Assembly (NCBI RefSeq): GCF_000422385.1
Contig: NZ_AULR01000002.1
Location: forward strand, 434,001-498,000
From: Microbacterium indicum DSM 19969
GTDB taxonomy: Bacteria; Actinomycetota; Actinomycetes; Actinomycetales; Microbacteriaceae
Length of the DNA stretch: 64,000 nucleotides
Direction: 5' to 3'
The stretch's first letter is position 1. Each line of letters starts with the position of its first letter. The notes beneath the pieces are model-generated. The model was not told where the DNA came from. It was given only the letters and a program-made list of their open reading frames with translations, and made no database searches. Position numbers and translations under genes: made by a program. Shown piece by piece: positions 1 through 10,564 of the stretch.

Positions 1-237
1 CCGGTCCGACCAGATCGTCAGGCTCACGAGGAAGACCACGAGCGGGACGACCGACTCGAAGACGCCGCGAACGCCGCCGATCGCGGTCCACACCGCGCGG
101 CCCGTCGAGGACGAGGACGACGGATCGAGGCCCGCGCGCTTCGCCGCCTGGCCGAACGCCGCGGCGAACGCCCCGGGCGCCGACGGGTCGCCCTCGTCGG
201 GCTCCGGCGGGGTCAGCGGCGTGCCGGCGTCGCTCAC
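1..237 (-). CDS. DUF3159 family membrane protein (partial, N-terminal end only)
   Basis: The first 79 codons of a gene that runs off the left edge. A GTG start overlaps the stop of the upstream DUF3710 gene (GTGA), so the two are probably translationally coupled. After an acidic, Pro/Ser-rich N-terminus comes the segment AIGGVRGVFESVVPLVVFLV, typical of the start of the first membrane helix in DUF3159 proteins, which are actinobacterial membrane proteins of unknown function. The order DUF3159-DUF3710-dut is a common actinobacterial arrangement, which supports the call. The rest of the protein is not visible. Confidence 0.8.
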   Translation of the reverse strand, partial: MSDAGTPLTPPEPDEGDPSAPGAFAAAFGQAAKRAGLDPSSSSSTGRAVWTAIGGVRGVFESVVPLVVFLVSLTIWSDR

Positions 238-848
238 GATCCGGGCGTCGTGGGCATCGTCAGCGGGATGAGGTCCCGCGGGGGCATGGGGGATCCGCCG
301 CGCACGACGACGATCGAGCGGAACAGGTCCTCGACCTTCTCGGCCGCCTCGGGGTCGCTCGCTCCCCTGCCGCCGATGACGCCGCGCAGGAACCAGCGCG
401 GGCCGTCGACGCCGACGAAGCGCGCGATGCGCTTCTCGGCACCCCTGTCGGCGCTCACGGGCACCTCGGCGAGCAGCTCGGGCCCGAGCGGGCCCTCGCG
501 CTCCTCGACCCGACCGCCCTGCTGGGCGACCTGGCCGCGGATCTGCTCGCGCGTCTCGTGCCACAGCCCCGCGGAGCGCGGCGCGGCGAACGGCTGCACC
601 TGCAGCGTCGAGTCGGCGTAGTCGAGACCGACCGCCACGATCCGCTTCGTCTGCTCCTCGACCTCGAGGCGCAGGTTCAGCCCCTCTCGCGGCAGGATCT
701 TGACGCCGCCGAGGTCGATGTACGGGCGCACGGGCGGCGCCTCGGTCTCGTCGAGCGGGCCGCTCTCGGCGCGGTCCTCGGGCGCCGACTTCTCGGTCGA
801 CGGCGCCTCGGGCGCCGCGTCTTCGGGCTTCGCGTCTTCGTCGGTCAT
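234..848 (-). CDS. DUF3710 domain-containing protein
   Basis: 204 residues from the ATG of MTDEDAKPED; a longer in-frame reading exists upstream, but this start has a GAGAGGA ribosome site about 10 nt away. The first 45 residues are acidic, Ala/Pro-rich and probably disordered. The remainder matches the DUF3710 fold, with segments such as RPYIDLGGVKILPREGLNLR and a conserved GPRWFLRGVIGG. It is a cytosolic protein of unknown function, conserved in Actinobacteria next to dut. Its stop overlaps the start of the DUF3159 gene by GTGA. Family assignment is firm; function is unknown. Confidence 0.85.
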   Translation of the reverse strand: MTDEDAKPEDAAPEAPSTEKSAPEDRAESGPLDETEAPPVRPYIDLGGVKILPREGLNLRLEVEEQTKRIVAVGLDYADSTLQVQPFAAPRSAGLWHETREQIRGQVAQQGGRVEEREGPLGPELLAEVPVSADRGAEKRIARFVGVDGPRWFLRGVIGGRGASDPEAAEKVEDLFRSIVVVRGGSPMPPRDLIPLTMPTTPGS

Positions 849-870
849 CTGTGTGCGGTCCTCTCGTGGT

Positions 871-1320
871 TCAGCGGGCGGCCGGCGTCGCGTATCCGGA
901 GGATCCGAACCCACCCTCGCCGCGGACGCTCTCGGAGAGATCGTCGACGGGGATGAAGTTCGCGCGCGGAACCGGAAGCAGGATCAGCTGGGCGATGCGA
1001 TCGCCGGGCGACACCTCGTACGCCGCGGCCGCGTCGGTGTTGAGGAGCGCGACCTTGATCTCGCCACGGTAGCCCGCGTCGATCGTGCCGGGCGAATTCA
1101 CGATCGTGATGCCGTGCTTCGCCGCGAGGCCGCTGCGCGGGACGACGAAGGCCGCGTACCCCTCGGGCAGCGCGATGCGCACTCCCGTGCCCACGAGCGC
1201 GCGCTGTCCCGGCTCGAGGCGGACGGCCTCGGTCGAGACGAGATCGGCGCCCGCGTCGCCGGGGTGCGCGTAGGCCGGGACCACGGGTGCGACAATGGGG
1301 ACGTCCACGGTTTCGGTCAC
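871..1320 (-). CDS. dut: dUTP diphosphatase
   Basis: 149 residues, the usual length of trimeric dUTPases, which hydrolyse dUTP to dUMP and pyrophosphate to keep uracil out of DNA. All five family motifs are visible in order: AHPGDAGADL (motif 1), PRSGLAAKHGI (2), GTIDAGYRGEIKV with the catalytic Asp and the Tyr (3), PGDRIAQLIL (4) and the Gly-rich GEGGFGSSGY tail (5). The GTG start gives VTETVDVPIV; a much longer upstream reading would run through the divergent DUF3093 gene and is rejected. A TACCCT hexamer 6 nt before the GTG suggests a leaderless mRNA. Confidence 0.95.
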   Translation of the reverse strand: MTETVDVPIVAPVVPAYAHPGDAGADLVSTEAVRLEPGQRALVGTGVRIALPEGYAAFVVPRSGLAAKHGITIVNSPGTIDAGYRGEIKVALLNTDAAAAYEVSPGDRIAQLILLPVPRANFIPVDDLSESVRGEGGFGSSGYATPAAR

Positions 1321-1326
1321 GCAACG

Positions 1327-1332
1327 AGGGTA
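1327..1332 (-). promoter_or_regulatory. putative -10 element of leaderless dut
   Basis: TACCCT, read on the minus strand, ends 6 nt before the dut GTG. This is the TANNNT-N6/7-start spacing seen at many genes here. No ribosome-binding site is present. It lies inside the 12-bp gap to, and the start codon of, the divergent DUF3093 gene. Confidence 0.4.
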
Positions 1333-1818
1333 ATGCAGAACGTCAACGCGCCCGCTGAGGGCATCGCATCCACAGCCCGCACCTATCAGGAGCGGCTCAC
1401 GCCGTCGCTGAAGATCCTCGCGGGCGCCGCGATCGTCTCCCCGATGGTCGCCCTCGTGTTCGTCCAGTACGACCGCATCGTCGCGATCGGGCTCGGCGTC
1501 CTGACCGCGATCGTCGTCGTGTTCCTGCTCGTCATGGCCGCCCCGATCGTGCGGATCCGCGGCACCGAACTCAAGGCGGGGCGCGCGCACATCGACGTGT
1601 CGCTGCTCGGCGAACCGCGCGTCCTGGAGGGCGAGGACGCGCGTCACGTGCGCGGCGTCTCGATCGACACGCAGGGATGGCACCTGATACGCGGAGGGAT
1701 CGCCGGCATCGTGTTCGTTCCGAACATCGATCCCGACGATCCCGTGACCTCGTGGACCATCTCGTCGCGCACGCCCGACCGCCTCGCGGCGGCCATCGAG
1801 CGCGCGCAGCGCCGCTAG
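1333..1818 (+). CDS. DUF3093 domain-containing membrane protein
   Basis: 161 residues with a short cytosolic N-terminus, two closely spaced hydrophobic segments (about residues 26-44 and 49-71) and a soluble C-terminal domain containing AGRAHIDVSLLGEPRVL and GWHLIRGGIAGIVF. This is the DUF3093 architecture, an actinobacterial membrane protein of unknown function often found beside dut. The ATG has a GAGG just upstream. Only 12 bp separate its start from the divergent dut start, so its promoter must lie within dut or be very compact. Confidence 0.85.
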   Translation: MQNVNAPAEGIASTARTYQERLTPSLKILAGAAIVSPMVALVFVQYDRIVAIGLGVLTAIVVVFLLVMAAPIVRIRGTELKAGRAHIDVSLLGEPRVLEGEDARHVRGVSIDTQGWHLIRGGIAGIVFVPNIDPDDPVTSWTISSRTPDRLAAAIERAQRR

Positions 1819-1825
1819 GCGGGCG

Positions 1826-2119
1826 TCAGACGGCGCAGTCCTTGCAGATCGGGCCGGCGTCCGACATGTGGTCGAGCTGCGAGCGGTGCTTCACGAGGAA
1901 GCAGCTCATGCAGGTGAACTCGTCCTGCTGCGGCGGCAGGACCACGACGTCGAGCTCGACGTTCGAGAGGTCGTTGCCGCCGAGCTCGAAGCTCGGGTTG
2001 TCCGAGTCCTCGGTCTCGGTCGCCGCCGTCTGACTCGAGCGCGCGGCCTTGAGGGCCTCGATCGACTCGTTGCCTTCATCTTCGTTCTTGTTGCGCGGGG
2101 CGTCGTAGTCAGTTGCCAT
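1826..2119 (-). CDS. DUF4193 family protein, four-cysteine metal-binding type
   Basis: 97 residues, the standard DUF4193 length. The N-terminal half is acidic. The C-terminal half carries two cysteine pairs, C70-x2-C73 and C92-x2-C95, which probably bind zinc in a ribbon fold. The family is nearly universal in Actinobacteria, its role is not established, and it usually sits near dut. It converges with DUF3093 (7 bp between stops) and shares the upstream 318-bp gap with sepH. Confidence 0.88.
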   Translation of the reverse strand: MATDYDAPRNKNEDEGNESIEALKAARSSQTAATETEDSDNPSFELGGNDLSNVELDVVVLPPQQDEFTCMSCFLVKHRSQLDHMSDAGPICKDCAV

Positions 2120-2437
2120 CGGTGGGCGTCACTTCTTTCAGGGGAGGGGTGGGTCAGCGGTGTCGCGGGGGCCTTCGGGTGCGCCCGACGACCAGCTCTC
2201 GACCGGCGCAGCGCGGCTGTCGTCGACAGGCGACGCGGATATCGCGCGTGCGGCGGGGCGGCGACAGTCTGCATGACATGCGCGTGTTTCGCAAATGTGT
2301 CGGGCCGCGCGGCGCGTCAGACGAGCTGTGCCCGGTGGAACGGGCGGCGCGCCCGCGTTATTCCCCGCCCGGGCGCGGGTCGCGTGGCACCATGTCTCCG
2401 AGCCGCGACGCGTGCGCGGCCGCGGAAGGGAGCAGGG
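2120..2437. other. 318-bp divergent intergenic region between DUF4193 and sepH
   Basis: Non-coding region holding the 5' flanks of two divergent genes. It contains several short GC-rich inverted repeats around 2335-2385. I find no pair of -35/-10 elements on either strand that I would trust, and no RNA gene or conserved small ORF. Confidence 0.5.
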
Positions 2438-3415
2438 ATGGAACAGCTGACCATCGTCGGCACGGAGGGCATGCGGCTCGTCCTGGCCACCGAGCAGGGA
2501 CAGCGCTTCACCCTCGACATCGACGACATGCTGCGCACCGAGGTGCGCCGAGCCGGGGTCGAGGTCGAGGCGCGACCCAAGGTCGTCGGCCCGAGCCCGC
2601 GCGAGATCCAGGCGCACATCCGCGCCGGGCTCTCCGCAGAGGAGGTCGCCGAGCTGCTCGGCTGCGACGTCGAGCGCGTGCGCCTCTTCGAGGGGCCCGT
2701 CCTCGCCGAGCGCGAGCACATCGTCGGCCGGGCGCTCGCGATGCCCGTGCTCACGGGGATCCGGCTCGACCAGGACGAGAATCCGACCTTCGGCACCGCG
2801 ATCCACCAGAAGCTCGCCGAGCTCTCGGCCGCGGCCGAGCGGTGGACGAGCTGGAAGACCGACGAGGGCTGGATCGTCAAGCTCACGTTCTCGGCCGGCG
2901 GCGTCGACCACGACGCCCGATGGACCTTCGACCCGCGCCGCAGCGCGCTCGCGCCCCAGAACGGCGACGCGACGCAGCTCTCGCGGCAGGGGCGCATGCC
3001 GGAGGGGCTGATCCCCCGCCTCCGCGCGCTCGAGTCCGAGGAGAAGGACGCGTCGACGTTCGACGACCACGCGTTCCAGGAGGACCTCCCGCCCGAGGCC
3101 CAGTCCGAGCCCGAGGAGCAGCACGCCGACACGGCGGATCTCCTCGAGGCGCTGCGCCGCAAGCGCGGACAGCGCCAGGCGCCTCCCTCGGCAGAGGCCG
3201 ACGACGAGCGCCCCGAGCGCCCCGTCGCGATCTTCGGGGCCCTCGACCCCGTCCTCGACGAGACGCCCCCTCCGGCCGAGGAGCAGGAGCCCGAGGCCGA
3301 GGCCCCGCGCTCCGACGACGACCCGCAGGCGTCGACCGACACGAGCCGCCGCCGACGACGCCCCTCGATGCCGTCCTGGGACGACATCGTGTTCGGCGCG
3401 CGCAGCGACGACTGA
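2438..3415 (+). CDS. sepH: Septation protein SepH (DUF3071)
   Basis: 325 residues. SepH is an actinobacterial cell-division protein that binds FtsZ and promotes its assembly at the septum. The N-terminal DUF3071 domain (about residues 1-165) contains a helix-turn-helix-like stretch at about 52-85 (SPREIQAHIRAG, then LSAEEVAELLGC). A long acidic, Pro-rich disordered linker follows, ending in a conserved basic tail with MPSWDDIVFG. The ATG at MEQLTIVG is chosen because GGAAGGGAGCAGGG precedes it and homologues begin there; the longer upstream reading is not supported. It converges with the next gene, 4 bp between stops. Confidence 0.9.
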   Translation: MEQLTIVGTEGMRLVLATEQGQRFTLDIDDMLRTEVRRAGVEVEARPKVVGPSPREIQAHIRAGLSAEEVAELLGCDVERVRLFEGPVLAEREHIVGRALAMPVLTGIRLDQDENPTFGTAIHQKLAELSAAAERWTSWKTDEGWIVKLTFSAGGVDHDARWTFDPRRSALAPQNGDATQLSRQGRMPEGLIPRLRALESEEKDASTFDDHAFQEDLPPEAQSEPEEQHADTADLLEALRRKRGQRQAPPSAEADDERPERPVAIFGALDPVLDETPPPAEEQEPEAEAPRSDDDPQASTDTSRRRRRPSMPSWDDIVFGARSDD

Positions 3416-3419
3416 GGCG

Positions 3420-4550
3420 TCAGCCCGCGTAGGCGCCGCGACGGATGAGCGGCACCGACGTCTCGTCGGGCGTCGTCGATCCGTGCTGCCCGATCATGCG
3501 CTGCGGGCCCTTGTCGGCGACGCGGTCGTCGTAGAACGCCCAGGCGCCCCGCGCCGCGACGAGCACGTCGCCGATCCGCCCGCGGACGTGCGGAGCGACC
3601 ACGCCGAACAGCCCGTCCCCGATCGCCTCGTCGCGCGTCGACACGTCGCAGCTCGCGCCCGACTCTGCACGCCAGGTCGCGGCGACCTCGTCGGCCGAGG
3701 CGCCCGCGTCGAGGTACAGGTGCAGCATGCGGGGCTCGCCGCCGATCTGCGCGACGCCCGCGAGGCGCGGATCCCCGTCCTGCAGCAGCACGTGGCGGTG
3801 GCGCGGCACGTCGACCATCCCGTGGTCGGCCGTGACGACGACGCCGACGCCGTCCGCGGGATCGAGCGCCGGGGCCGCGGCGGCGTCGATCGCCTCGAGC
3901 GCCGCGCGCCACTCATCCGAGTCGACGCCGCGCGCGTGCCCCGCCTTGTCGAGCTCGGGGACGTAGCAGTACACGAGACGCCCGGGTGCGGCCGCGGCGA
4001 GGGCGAGCGCGACGCGGACGCGCTGCGCGAGGTCGTTCTCGGGCACGTACTCGGCACCACGGAGGATCGCGGCCGTGAGCCCCGAACCGCGGTACTCCCC
4101 CATGCCGACGACGAAGGGGGTGAATCCCCGGGCCGACGCGCGCTCGAAGATCGTCTCCTCGCGCTGCCACGTCACGGGGTCGAGCCCGTCGCGCTCGTAG
4201 CCGTTCAGCTGGTTCGCGAGGATCCCGCGATCGGGGTCGAGGACGCGGTAGCCGACGAGGCCGTGGGATCCCGGCGCGGCACCCGTCAGGAGCGTCGTGA
4301 GGGCCGCGGCCGTCGTCGACGGGAACACCGATCGCGCGATGTGCTTCTTCGGCATCGCGTCGGCGAGGCGCCGCGCGTGGGCGCGGTGCGCGCGGAGCTG
4401 GATGGATCCGAGCCCGTCGACGACGATCAGCACGGCGGACCGGGCGGCCGGGAGCCAGGTCGACTCCCCCGCGAGCGAGCGCAGCATCTCGGGCGCCACT
4501 CCGGCGAGATCACGGCCCGCCGAGGCCTCATTCGGTAGGATCTTCGACAT
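3420..4550 (-). CDS. Alkaline phosphatase/nucleotide pyrophosphatase family protein
   Basis: 376 residues from MSKILPNEA. It has the alkaline-phosphatase superfamily metal motifs: [10 protein letters not shown] (metal-binding Asp), [17 protein letters not shown] (the nucleophile Thr/Ser of the phosphodiesterase branch) and [15 protein letters not shown] (Asp and His ligands). The likely reaction is hydrolysis of a phosphodiester or phosphomonoester; the substrate cannot be told. No clear signal peptide or membrane helix is seen, so it may act in the cytosol. It diverges from parC over 86 bp. No strong ribosome site is visible, so the start is moderately certain. Confidence 0.8.
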   Translation of the reverse strand: MSKILPNEASAGRDLAGVAPEMLRSLAGESTWLPAARSAVLIVVDGLGSIQLRAHRAHARRLADAMPKKHIARSVFPSTTAAALTTLLTGAAPGSHGLVGYRVLDPDRGILANQLNGYERDGLDPVTWQREETIFERASARGFTPFVVGMGEYRGSGLTAAILRGAEYVPENDLAQRVRVALALAAAAPGRLVYCYVPELDKAGHARGVDSDEWRAALEAIDAAAAPALDPADGVGVVVTADHGMVDVPRHRHVLLQDGDPRLAGVAQIGGEPRMLHLYLDAGASADEVAATWRAESGASCDVSTRDEAIGDGLFGVVAPHVRGRIGDVLVAARGAWAFYDDRVADKGPQRMIGQHGSTTPDETSVPLIRRGAYAG

Positions 4551-4636
4551 CCGGGCCAGTCTCGCACAGCGCCGGTCGCACACCGCGATCCGCTCCGCGC
4601 GGAGCCCGATCGACACCCCACTCCGAGGAGGCCCTC

Positions 4637-7081
4637 ATGGCGCGATCCACGTCGTCCGGAAGCGCACCCGCTCCCGAGCGCATCGAGGACGTCGACCTCG
4701 AAGCCGAGATGCAGGGCTCGTACCTCGAGTACGCCTACTCCGTGATCTACTCGCGCGCGCTCCCCGACGCGCGCGACGGCCTCAAGCCCGTGCAGCGCCG
4801 CATCCTCTACCAGATGGCCGAGATGGGCCTCCGCCCCGAGCGGGGCCACGTCAAGAGCGCGCGCGTCGTCGGCGAGGTCATGGGAAAGCTCCACCCGCAC
4901 GGCGACAGCGCGATCTACGACGCTCTCGTGCGCCTCGCGCAGGACTTCGCCCTCCGCGTCCCCCTCATCGACGGGCACGGCAACTTCGGGTCCCTCGACG
5001 ACGGCCCCGCCGCGTCGCGCTACACCGAGGCCCGCCTCGCGCGCCCGGCGATGAGCATGACCCGCGACCTCGACGAGGACGTCGTCGACTTCGTGCCGAA
5101 CTACGACGGCCAGTTCCAGCAGCCGTCGGTCCTGCCCGCCGCGTTCCCGAACCTGCTCGTCAACGGCACGACGGGCATCGCCGTCGGCATGGCGACGAAC
5201 ATGGCGCCGCACAACCTCATCGAGGTCGTGAACGCGGCCGTGCACCTCCTCGAGAACCCCGACGCGACGACGGCCGAGCTCATGGAGTTCGTGCCGGGCC
5301 CCGACTTCCCGTCGGGCGGCATCATCATGGGACTCGACGGCGTGCGCGACGCGTTCGAGACGGGCCGCGGATCCATCAAGGTGCGCGCGAAGGCGCAGAT
5401 CGAGCAGATCGGCCCCCGCCGCACGGGCATCGTCGTCACCGAGCTGCCGTACATGGTCGGGCCCGAGCGCGTCATCGAGAAGCTCAAGGACGCCGTGCAG
5501 TCCAAGAAGCTGCAGGGCATCAGCGACGTCAACGACCTGAGCGACCGCAAGAACGGCCTGCGCCTCGTCATCGGCGTCAAGACGGGCTTCGATCCCGAGG
5601 CGGTCCTCGAGCGCCTCTACCGCCTCACGCCCCTCGAGGACTCGTTCGGCGTCAACAACGTCGCGCTCGTCGACGGGCAGCCCTCCACTCTGGGGCTGCG
5701 CGACCTGCTCGTCGTGTACGTGAACCACCGCATCGAGGTCGTCACGCGCCGTTCGCGCTATCGCCTCGCCCGCCGTCAGGAGCGCCTGCACCTCGTCCAG
5801 GGCCTTCTCATCGCGATCCTCGACATCGACGAGGTGATCCAGGTGATCCGCTCGTCCGAGACGGGCGAGGAGGCGAAGGCGCGCCTCTGCCAGGTGTTCG
5901 ACCTCGACGAGGTCCAGGCCGAGTACATCCTCGAGCTGCGCCTGCGCCGGCTCACAAAGTTCTCGACGATCGAGCTCGAGAAGGAGCGCGACGAGCTGCT
6001 CGCCGAGATCGCGGCGCTCGAGGAGCTCCTGGGATCCGACGCGCTCATCCGCGCCCAGGTGAGCCAGGAGCTCGAGCAGGTCGCCGAGGAGCTCGGCACC
6101 CCCCGGCGCACGATCCTCATGAACGCGAAGCCCGCCGCCGCCCGGCCCCGCAAGGGCCAGGAGGGCGACCTGCAGATCGCCGACGGCCCGACGTTCGTCG
6201 CCCTGTCGACGACGGGCCGCGCCGTGCGGATCGAGATCCCGGAGGGCGAGGAGCTCGCTCCCCCCGCCCGGCGCGCGAAGCACGACGCGATCCTCTCGTC
6301 GGCGCGGGGCACGATCCGCGGCGAGCTCGGGGCGCTGACGAACGCCGGGCGCCTCATCCGCTTCCACCCGATCGACCTCCCGTCGGTCCCTCCCGCCTCG
6401 ATCTCCCTCGCGGCGGGCGTGCGGCTGCGCGACTACATCGGCCTCAACGACCGCGCCGAGCAGGTCGTCGCCCTCGTCGAGCTCAGCGGCGACGTGCCCG
6501 TCGCCCTCGGCACCGCGCAGGGCGTCGTCAAGCGCATCGTGCCGAGCGCCCTGCCCGCGAAGTCCGAGATCGAGGCCGTCGCACTCAAGCCGGGCGACCG
6601 CGTCGTCGGCGCCGCGCCCGCGGGCGACGACACCGAGCTCGTCTTCGTGACGAGCGACGCGCAGCTCCTGCGCTTCCCGGCGTCTGCTGTTCGCCCGCAG
6701 GGCGCGTCCGCCGGCGGCATGGCGGGCGTGCGCGTCGCGGACGGGTCCGAGGCGATCTTCTTCGGCGCCGCGCGGGGCGACGGCAACGTCGTCGTGACGG
6801 TCTCGACGAACCGCGCCGCTCTGCCCGGGACCGACGCGGGGCGCGCGAAGATCAGCGACTTCGGGGAGTTCCCCGCGAAGGGCCGCGCGACCGGCGGCGT
6901 CCGCGCGCACGCCTTCCTCAAGGGCGAGGACGTCCTGCAGCTCGCCTGGGTCGGGCCCGACCCGGCGTACGCGCTCGACGCCAAGGGGTCGGTCCGCAAG
7001 CTGCCGATGACGCTCTCGAAGCGCGACGGATCCGGGCAGCCCCTCGAAGCGCCGATCGACTCGATCGGCGGGGCCCTCTAG
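4637..7081 (+). CDS. parC: DNA topoisomerase IV / gyrase-type subunit A
   Basis: 814 residues. The type IIA topoisomerase A subunit breaks and rejoins DNA through an active-site tyrosine, seen here as Tyr129 in [10 protein letters not shown]. The quinolone-determining region reads [10 protein letters not shown] with Ser91 and Asp95, the usual sensitive residues. The breakage-reunion domain spans about 1-490, followed by a beta-pinwheel C-terminal domain with repeated GxxxxR/K-type blades. The parE partner lies convergently downstream, which supports ParC rather than GyrA (gyrA normally follows gyrB). GAGGAGG sits 6 nt before the ATG. The stop overlaps the GTG start of an EamA transporter. Confidence 0.9.
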   Translation: MARSTSSGSAPAPERIEDVDLEAEMQGSYLEYAYSVIYSRALPDARDGLKPVQRRILYQMAEMGLRPERGHVKSARVVGEVMGKLHPHGDSAIYDALVRLAQDFALRVPLIDGHGNFGSLDDGPAASRYTEARLARPAMSMTRDLDEDVVDFVPNYDGQFQQPSVLPAAFPNLLVNGTTGIAVGMATNMAPHNLIEVVNAAVHLLENPDATTAELMEFVPGPDFPSGGIIMGLDGVRDAFETGRGSIKVRAKAQIEQIGPRRTGIVVTELPYMVGPERVIEKLKDAVQSKKLQGISDVNDLSDRKNGLRLVIGVKTGFDPEAVLERLYRLTPLEDSFGVNNVALVDGQPSTLGLRDLLVVYVNHRIEVVTRRSRYRLARRQERLHLVQGLLIAILDIDEVIQVIRSSETGEEAKARLCQVFDLDEVQAEYILELRLRRLTKFSTIELEKERDELLAEIAALEELLGSDALIRAQVSQELEQVAEELGTPRRTILMNAKPAAARPRKGQEGDLQIADGPTFVALSTTGRAVRIEIPEGEELAPPARRAKHDAILSSARGTIRGELGALTNAGRLIRFHPIDLPSVPPASISLAAGVRLRDYIGLNDRAEQVVALVELSGDVPVALGTAQGVVKRIVPSALPAKSEIEAVALKPGDRVVGAAPAGDDTELVFVTSDAQLLRFPASAVRPQGASAGGMAGVRVADGSEAIFFGAARGDGNVVVTVSTNRAALPGTDAGRAKISDFGEFPAKGRATGGVRAHAFLKGEDVLQLAWVGPDPAYALDAKGSVRKLPMTLSKRDGSGQPLEAPIDSIGGAL

Positions 7082-7989
7082 TGCCGCCCGCGCCGCGGGG
7101 ATCCCTCGGTCTCCCGATCGCGCTCATCATCGGGTCGTGCCTCTCGCTGCAGTTCGGTGCTGCCCTCGCCGTGCAGCTCTTCCCCACGCTCGGCTCGTGG
7201 GGGCTCACCTCGCTGCGCGTGACGCTCGCCGCCGCCGCGCTGCTGATCGTCGCCCGCCCCGCGCTCCACCGGTGGACGCGCGATCAGTGGCTGACGGTCG
7301 CGGGATACGGCCTCGCCCTCGGCGCCATGAACGGGCTCTTCTACGCATCGCTCGAGCATCTGCCGCTCGGCCCGGCCGTGGCGATCGAGTTCCTCGGCCC
7401 GCTGCTGCTCGCGGCGGCGCTCTCCCGGCGCGGCTCCGACATCGCGTGGGTCGCCGTCGCGCTCGCGGCCATGGCGCTGTTCGCGGTCGACGGCATGCTG
7501 GGCTCGGATCCGCTCGATCCGTTCGGCGTCTTCCTCGTGCTCTGCGCCGCCGCCTGCTGGGCGCTCTACATCGTGCTGGGCTCGCGCGTCAGCCGCAGCG
7601 TCCCGGGCCTCGGCGGCCTGAGCGTCGGCCTCGCCGTCGCCGCCGTCGCCCTCATCCCGTTCGGCGTGCCTGCGGTCGGCACGGTCATCTCCGACCCGTC
7701 GCTCATCCCCCTCGTCATCGGCACCGTGCTCCTCGCCTCGGTCGTGCCGTACTCCTTCGAGCTCGTCGCGCTGCGCCGGCTCCCGCAGCGGGTCTTCGGG
7801 GTTCTCCTCGCGCTCGAGCCGGTCTTCGCCGCGCTCTTCGGCTGGCTACTCCTCAGCCAGGCGCTCTCGCCGCTGCGCGTCATCGCGATCGCACTCGTCG
7901 TCGCGGCCAGCATCGGCACGACGCTCGGCGCACGCCGCGCCCAGCCCGTCGAGGAACCGCCCGTCATCACGAGCGAGATCAGGCTGTAG
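7081..7989 (+). CDS. EamA family transporter (RhtA/DMT-type exporter)
   Basis: 302 residues, almost entirely hydrophobic, with about ten predicted membrane helices arranged as two EamA repeats, the layout of drug/metabolite exporters such as the threonine/homoserine exporter RhtA. The conserved stretches LEHLPLGPAVAIEFLGPL and RVFGVLLALEPVFAALFGWL are typical of that subfamily. The GTG start shares its G with the parC TAG stop, so translation is probably coupled to parC. Substrate unknown. A hairpin follows the stop. Confidence 0.85.
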   Translation: MPPAPRGSLGLPIALIIGSCLSLQFGAALAVQLFPTLGSWGLTSLRVTLAAAALLIVARPALHRWTRDQWLTVAGYGLALGAMNGLFYASLEHLPLGPAVAIEFLGPLLLAAALSRRGSDIAWVAVALAAMALFAVDGMLGSDPLDPFGVFLVLCAAACWALYIVLGSRVSRSVPGLGGLSVGLAVAAVALIPFGVPAVGTVISDPSLIPLVIGTVLLASVVPYSFELVALRRLPQRVFGVLLALEPVFAALFGWLLLSQALSPLRVIAIALVVAASIGTTLGARRAQPVEEPPVITSEIRL

Positions 7990-7993
7990 GACC

Positions 7994-8016
7994 CCCTCGC
8001 GCTCCGCTCGCGAGGG
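7994..8016. terminator. Bidirectional terminator hairpin between EamA gene and parE
   Basis: A perfect 8-bp stem, CCCTCGCG pairing with CGCGAGGG, around a 7-nt loop. It lies in the 43-bp gap between two convergent genes. There is no long T-run, as is common in high-GC actinobacteria. Confidence 0.6.
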
Positions 8017-8032
8017 TCGGGGAGAACACCCC

Positions 8033-10138
<2,106 letters not shown>

Positions 10139-10146
10139 GATGTTCG

Positions 10147-10152
10147 ATCCTA
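10147..10152 (-). promoter_or_regulatory. putative -10 element of parE
   Basis: TAGGAT on the minus strand lies 8 nt before the parE ATG, placing the transcript start at or within two bases of the start codon. No convincing -35 is seen. Confidence 0.45.
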
Positions 10153-10299
10153 TCTTCGGAGATCGACCCCGATCCTCAGGACACTCCCGTACGCCCACCG
10201 CGAAACGGGGCGGAATGCGGCCCTCGCCCCGATGCCCGCGTGGTTGTATGGGGCACAACGCTTCCGAGGACGGACACACGACGAATGGAGAGAAGCACG

Positions 10300-10512
10300 A
10301 TGACGACGACAGCAGAAGCTCCGACGACGATCCACCGTCTCACCGCCGCAGACCGCTGCGACGCGTGCGGCGCCCAGGCCTACATCGCCGCCACGGTGGG
10401 CGACAGCGAGCTGCTCTACTGCGCGCACCACGGCCGCAAGTTCGAGGAGAAGCTCCGCGCCGTCGCCACCGAGTGGCACGACGAGACCGACCGTCTCGTC
10501 GAGGCGAAGTAG
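10300..10512 (+). CDS. DUF7455 family small zinc-ribbon-like protein
   Basis: 70 residues beginning MTTTAEAPTT. The body contains C20-x2-C23 and C41-x-H-H44, a likely single metal site, followed by a charged amphipathic C-terminal helix. This matches the small actinobacterial DUF7455 family (formerly hypothetical), usually located near the sigma factor and topoisomerase genes. A GGAGAG site lies about 10 nt before the ATG; a second in-frame ATG five codons upstream is possible. Function unknown. Confidence 0.8.
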   Translation: MTTTAEAPTTIHRLTAADRCDACGAQAYIAATVGDSELLYCAHHGRKFEEKLRAVATEWHDETDRLVEAK

Positions 10513-10525
10513 CGCACGACGCCTC

Positions 10526-10557
10526 AGGCGCCCTTCCGCTCCGGCGGGAGGGCGCCT
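10526..10557. terminator. Terminator hairpin between DUF7455 gene and alanine racemase pair
   Basis: A 9-bp outer stem (AGGCGCCCT with AGGGCGCCT) and a 4-bp inner stem (CCGC with GCGG) form one long hairpin between two convergent genes. Confidence 0.65.
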
Positions 10558-10564
10558 TCGCGCG

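Noticed and set aside
2120..2437. A small RNA or riboswitch in the sepH upstream gap
   Set aside because: There are short GC-rich hairpins, but I recognise no conserved aptamer or terminator arrangement.
4427..6910. Open frame of 827 codons on the minus strand opposite parC
   Set aside because: Composition is that of an antisense shadow (Arg, Asp, Val, Leu repeats); parC on the plus strand is complete.
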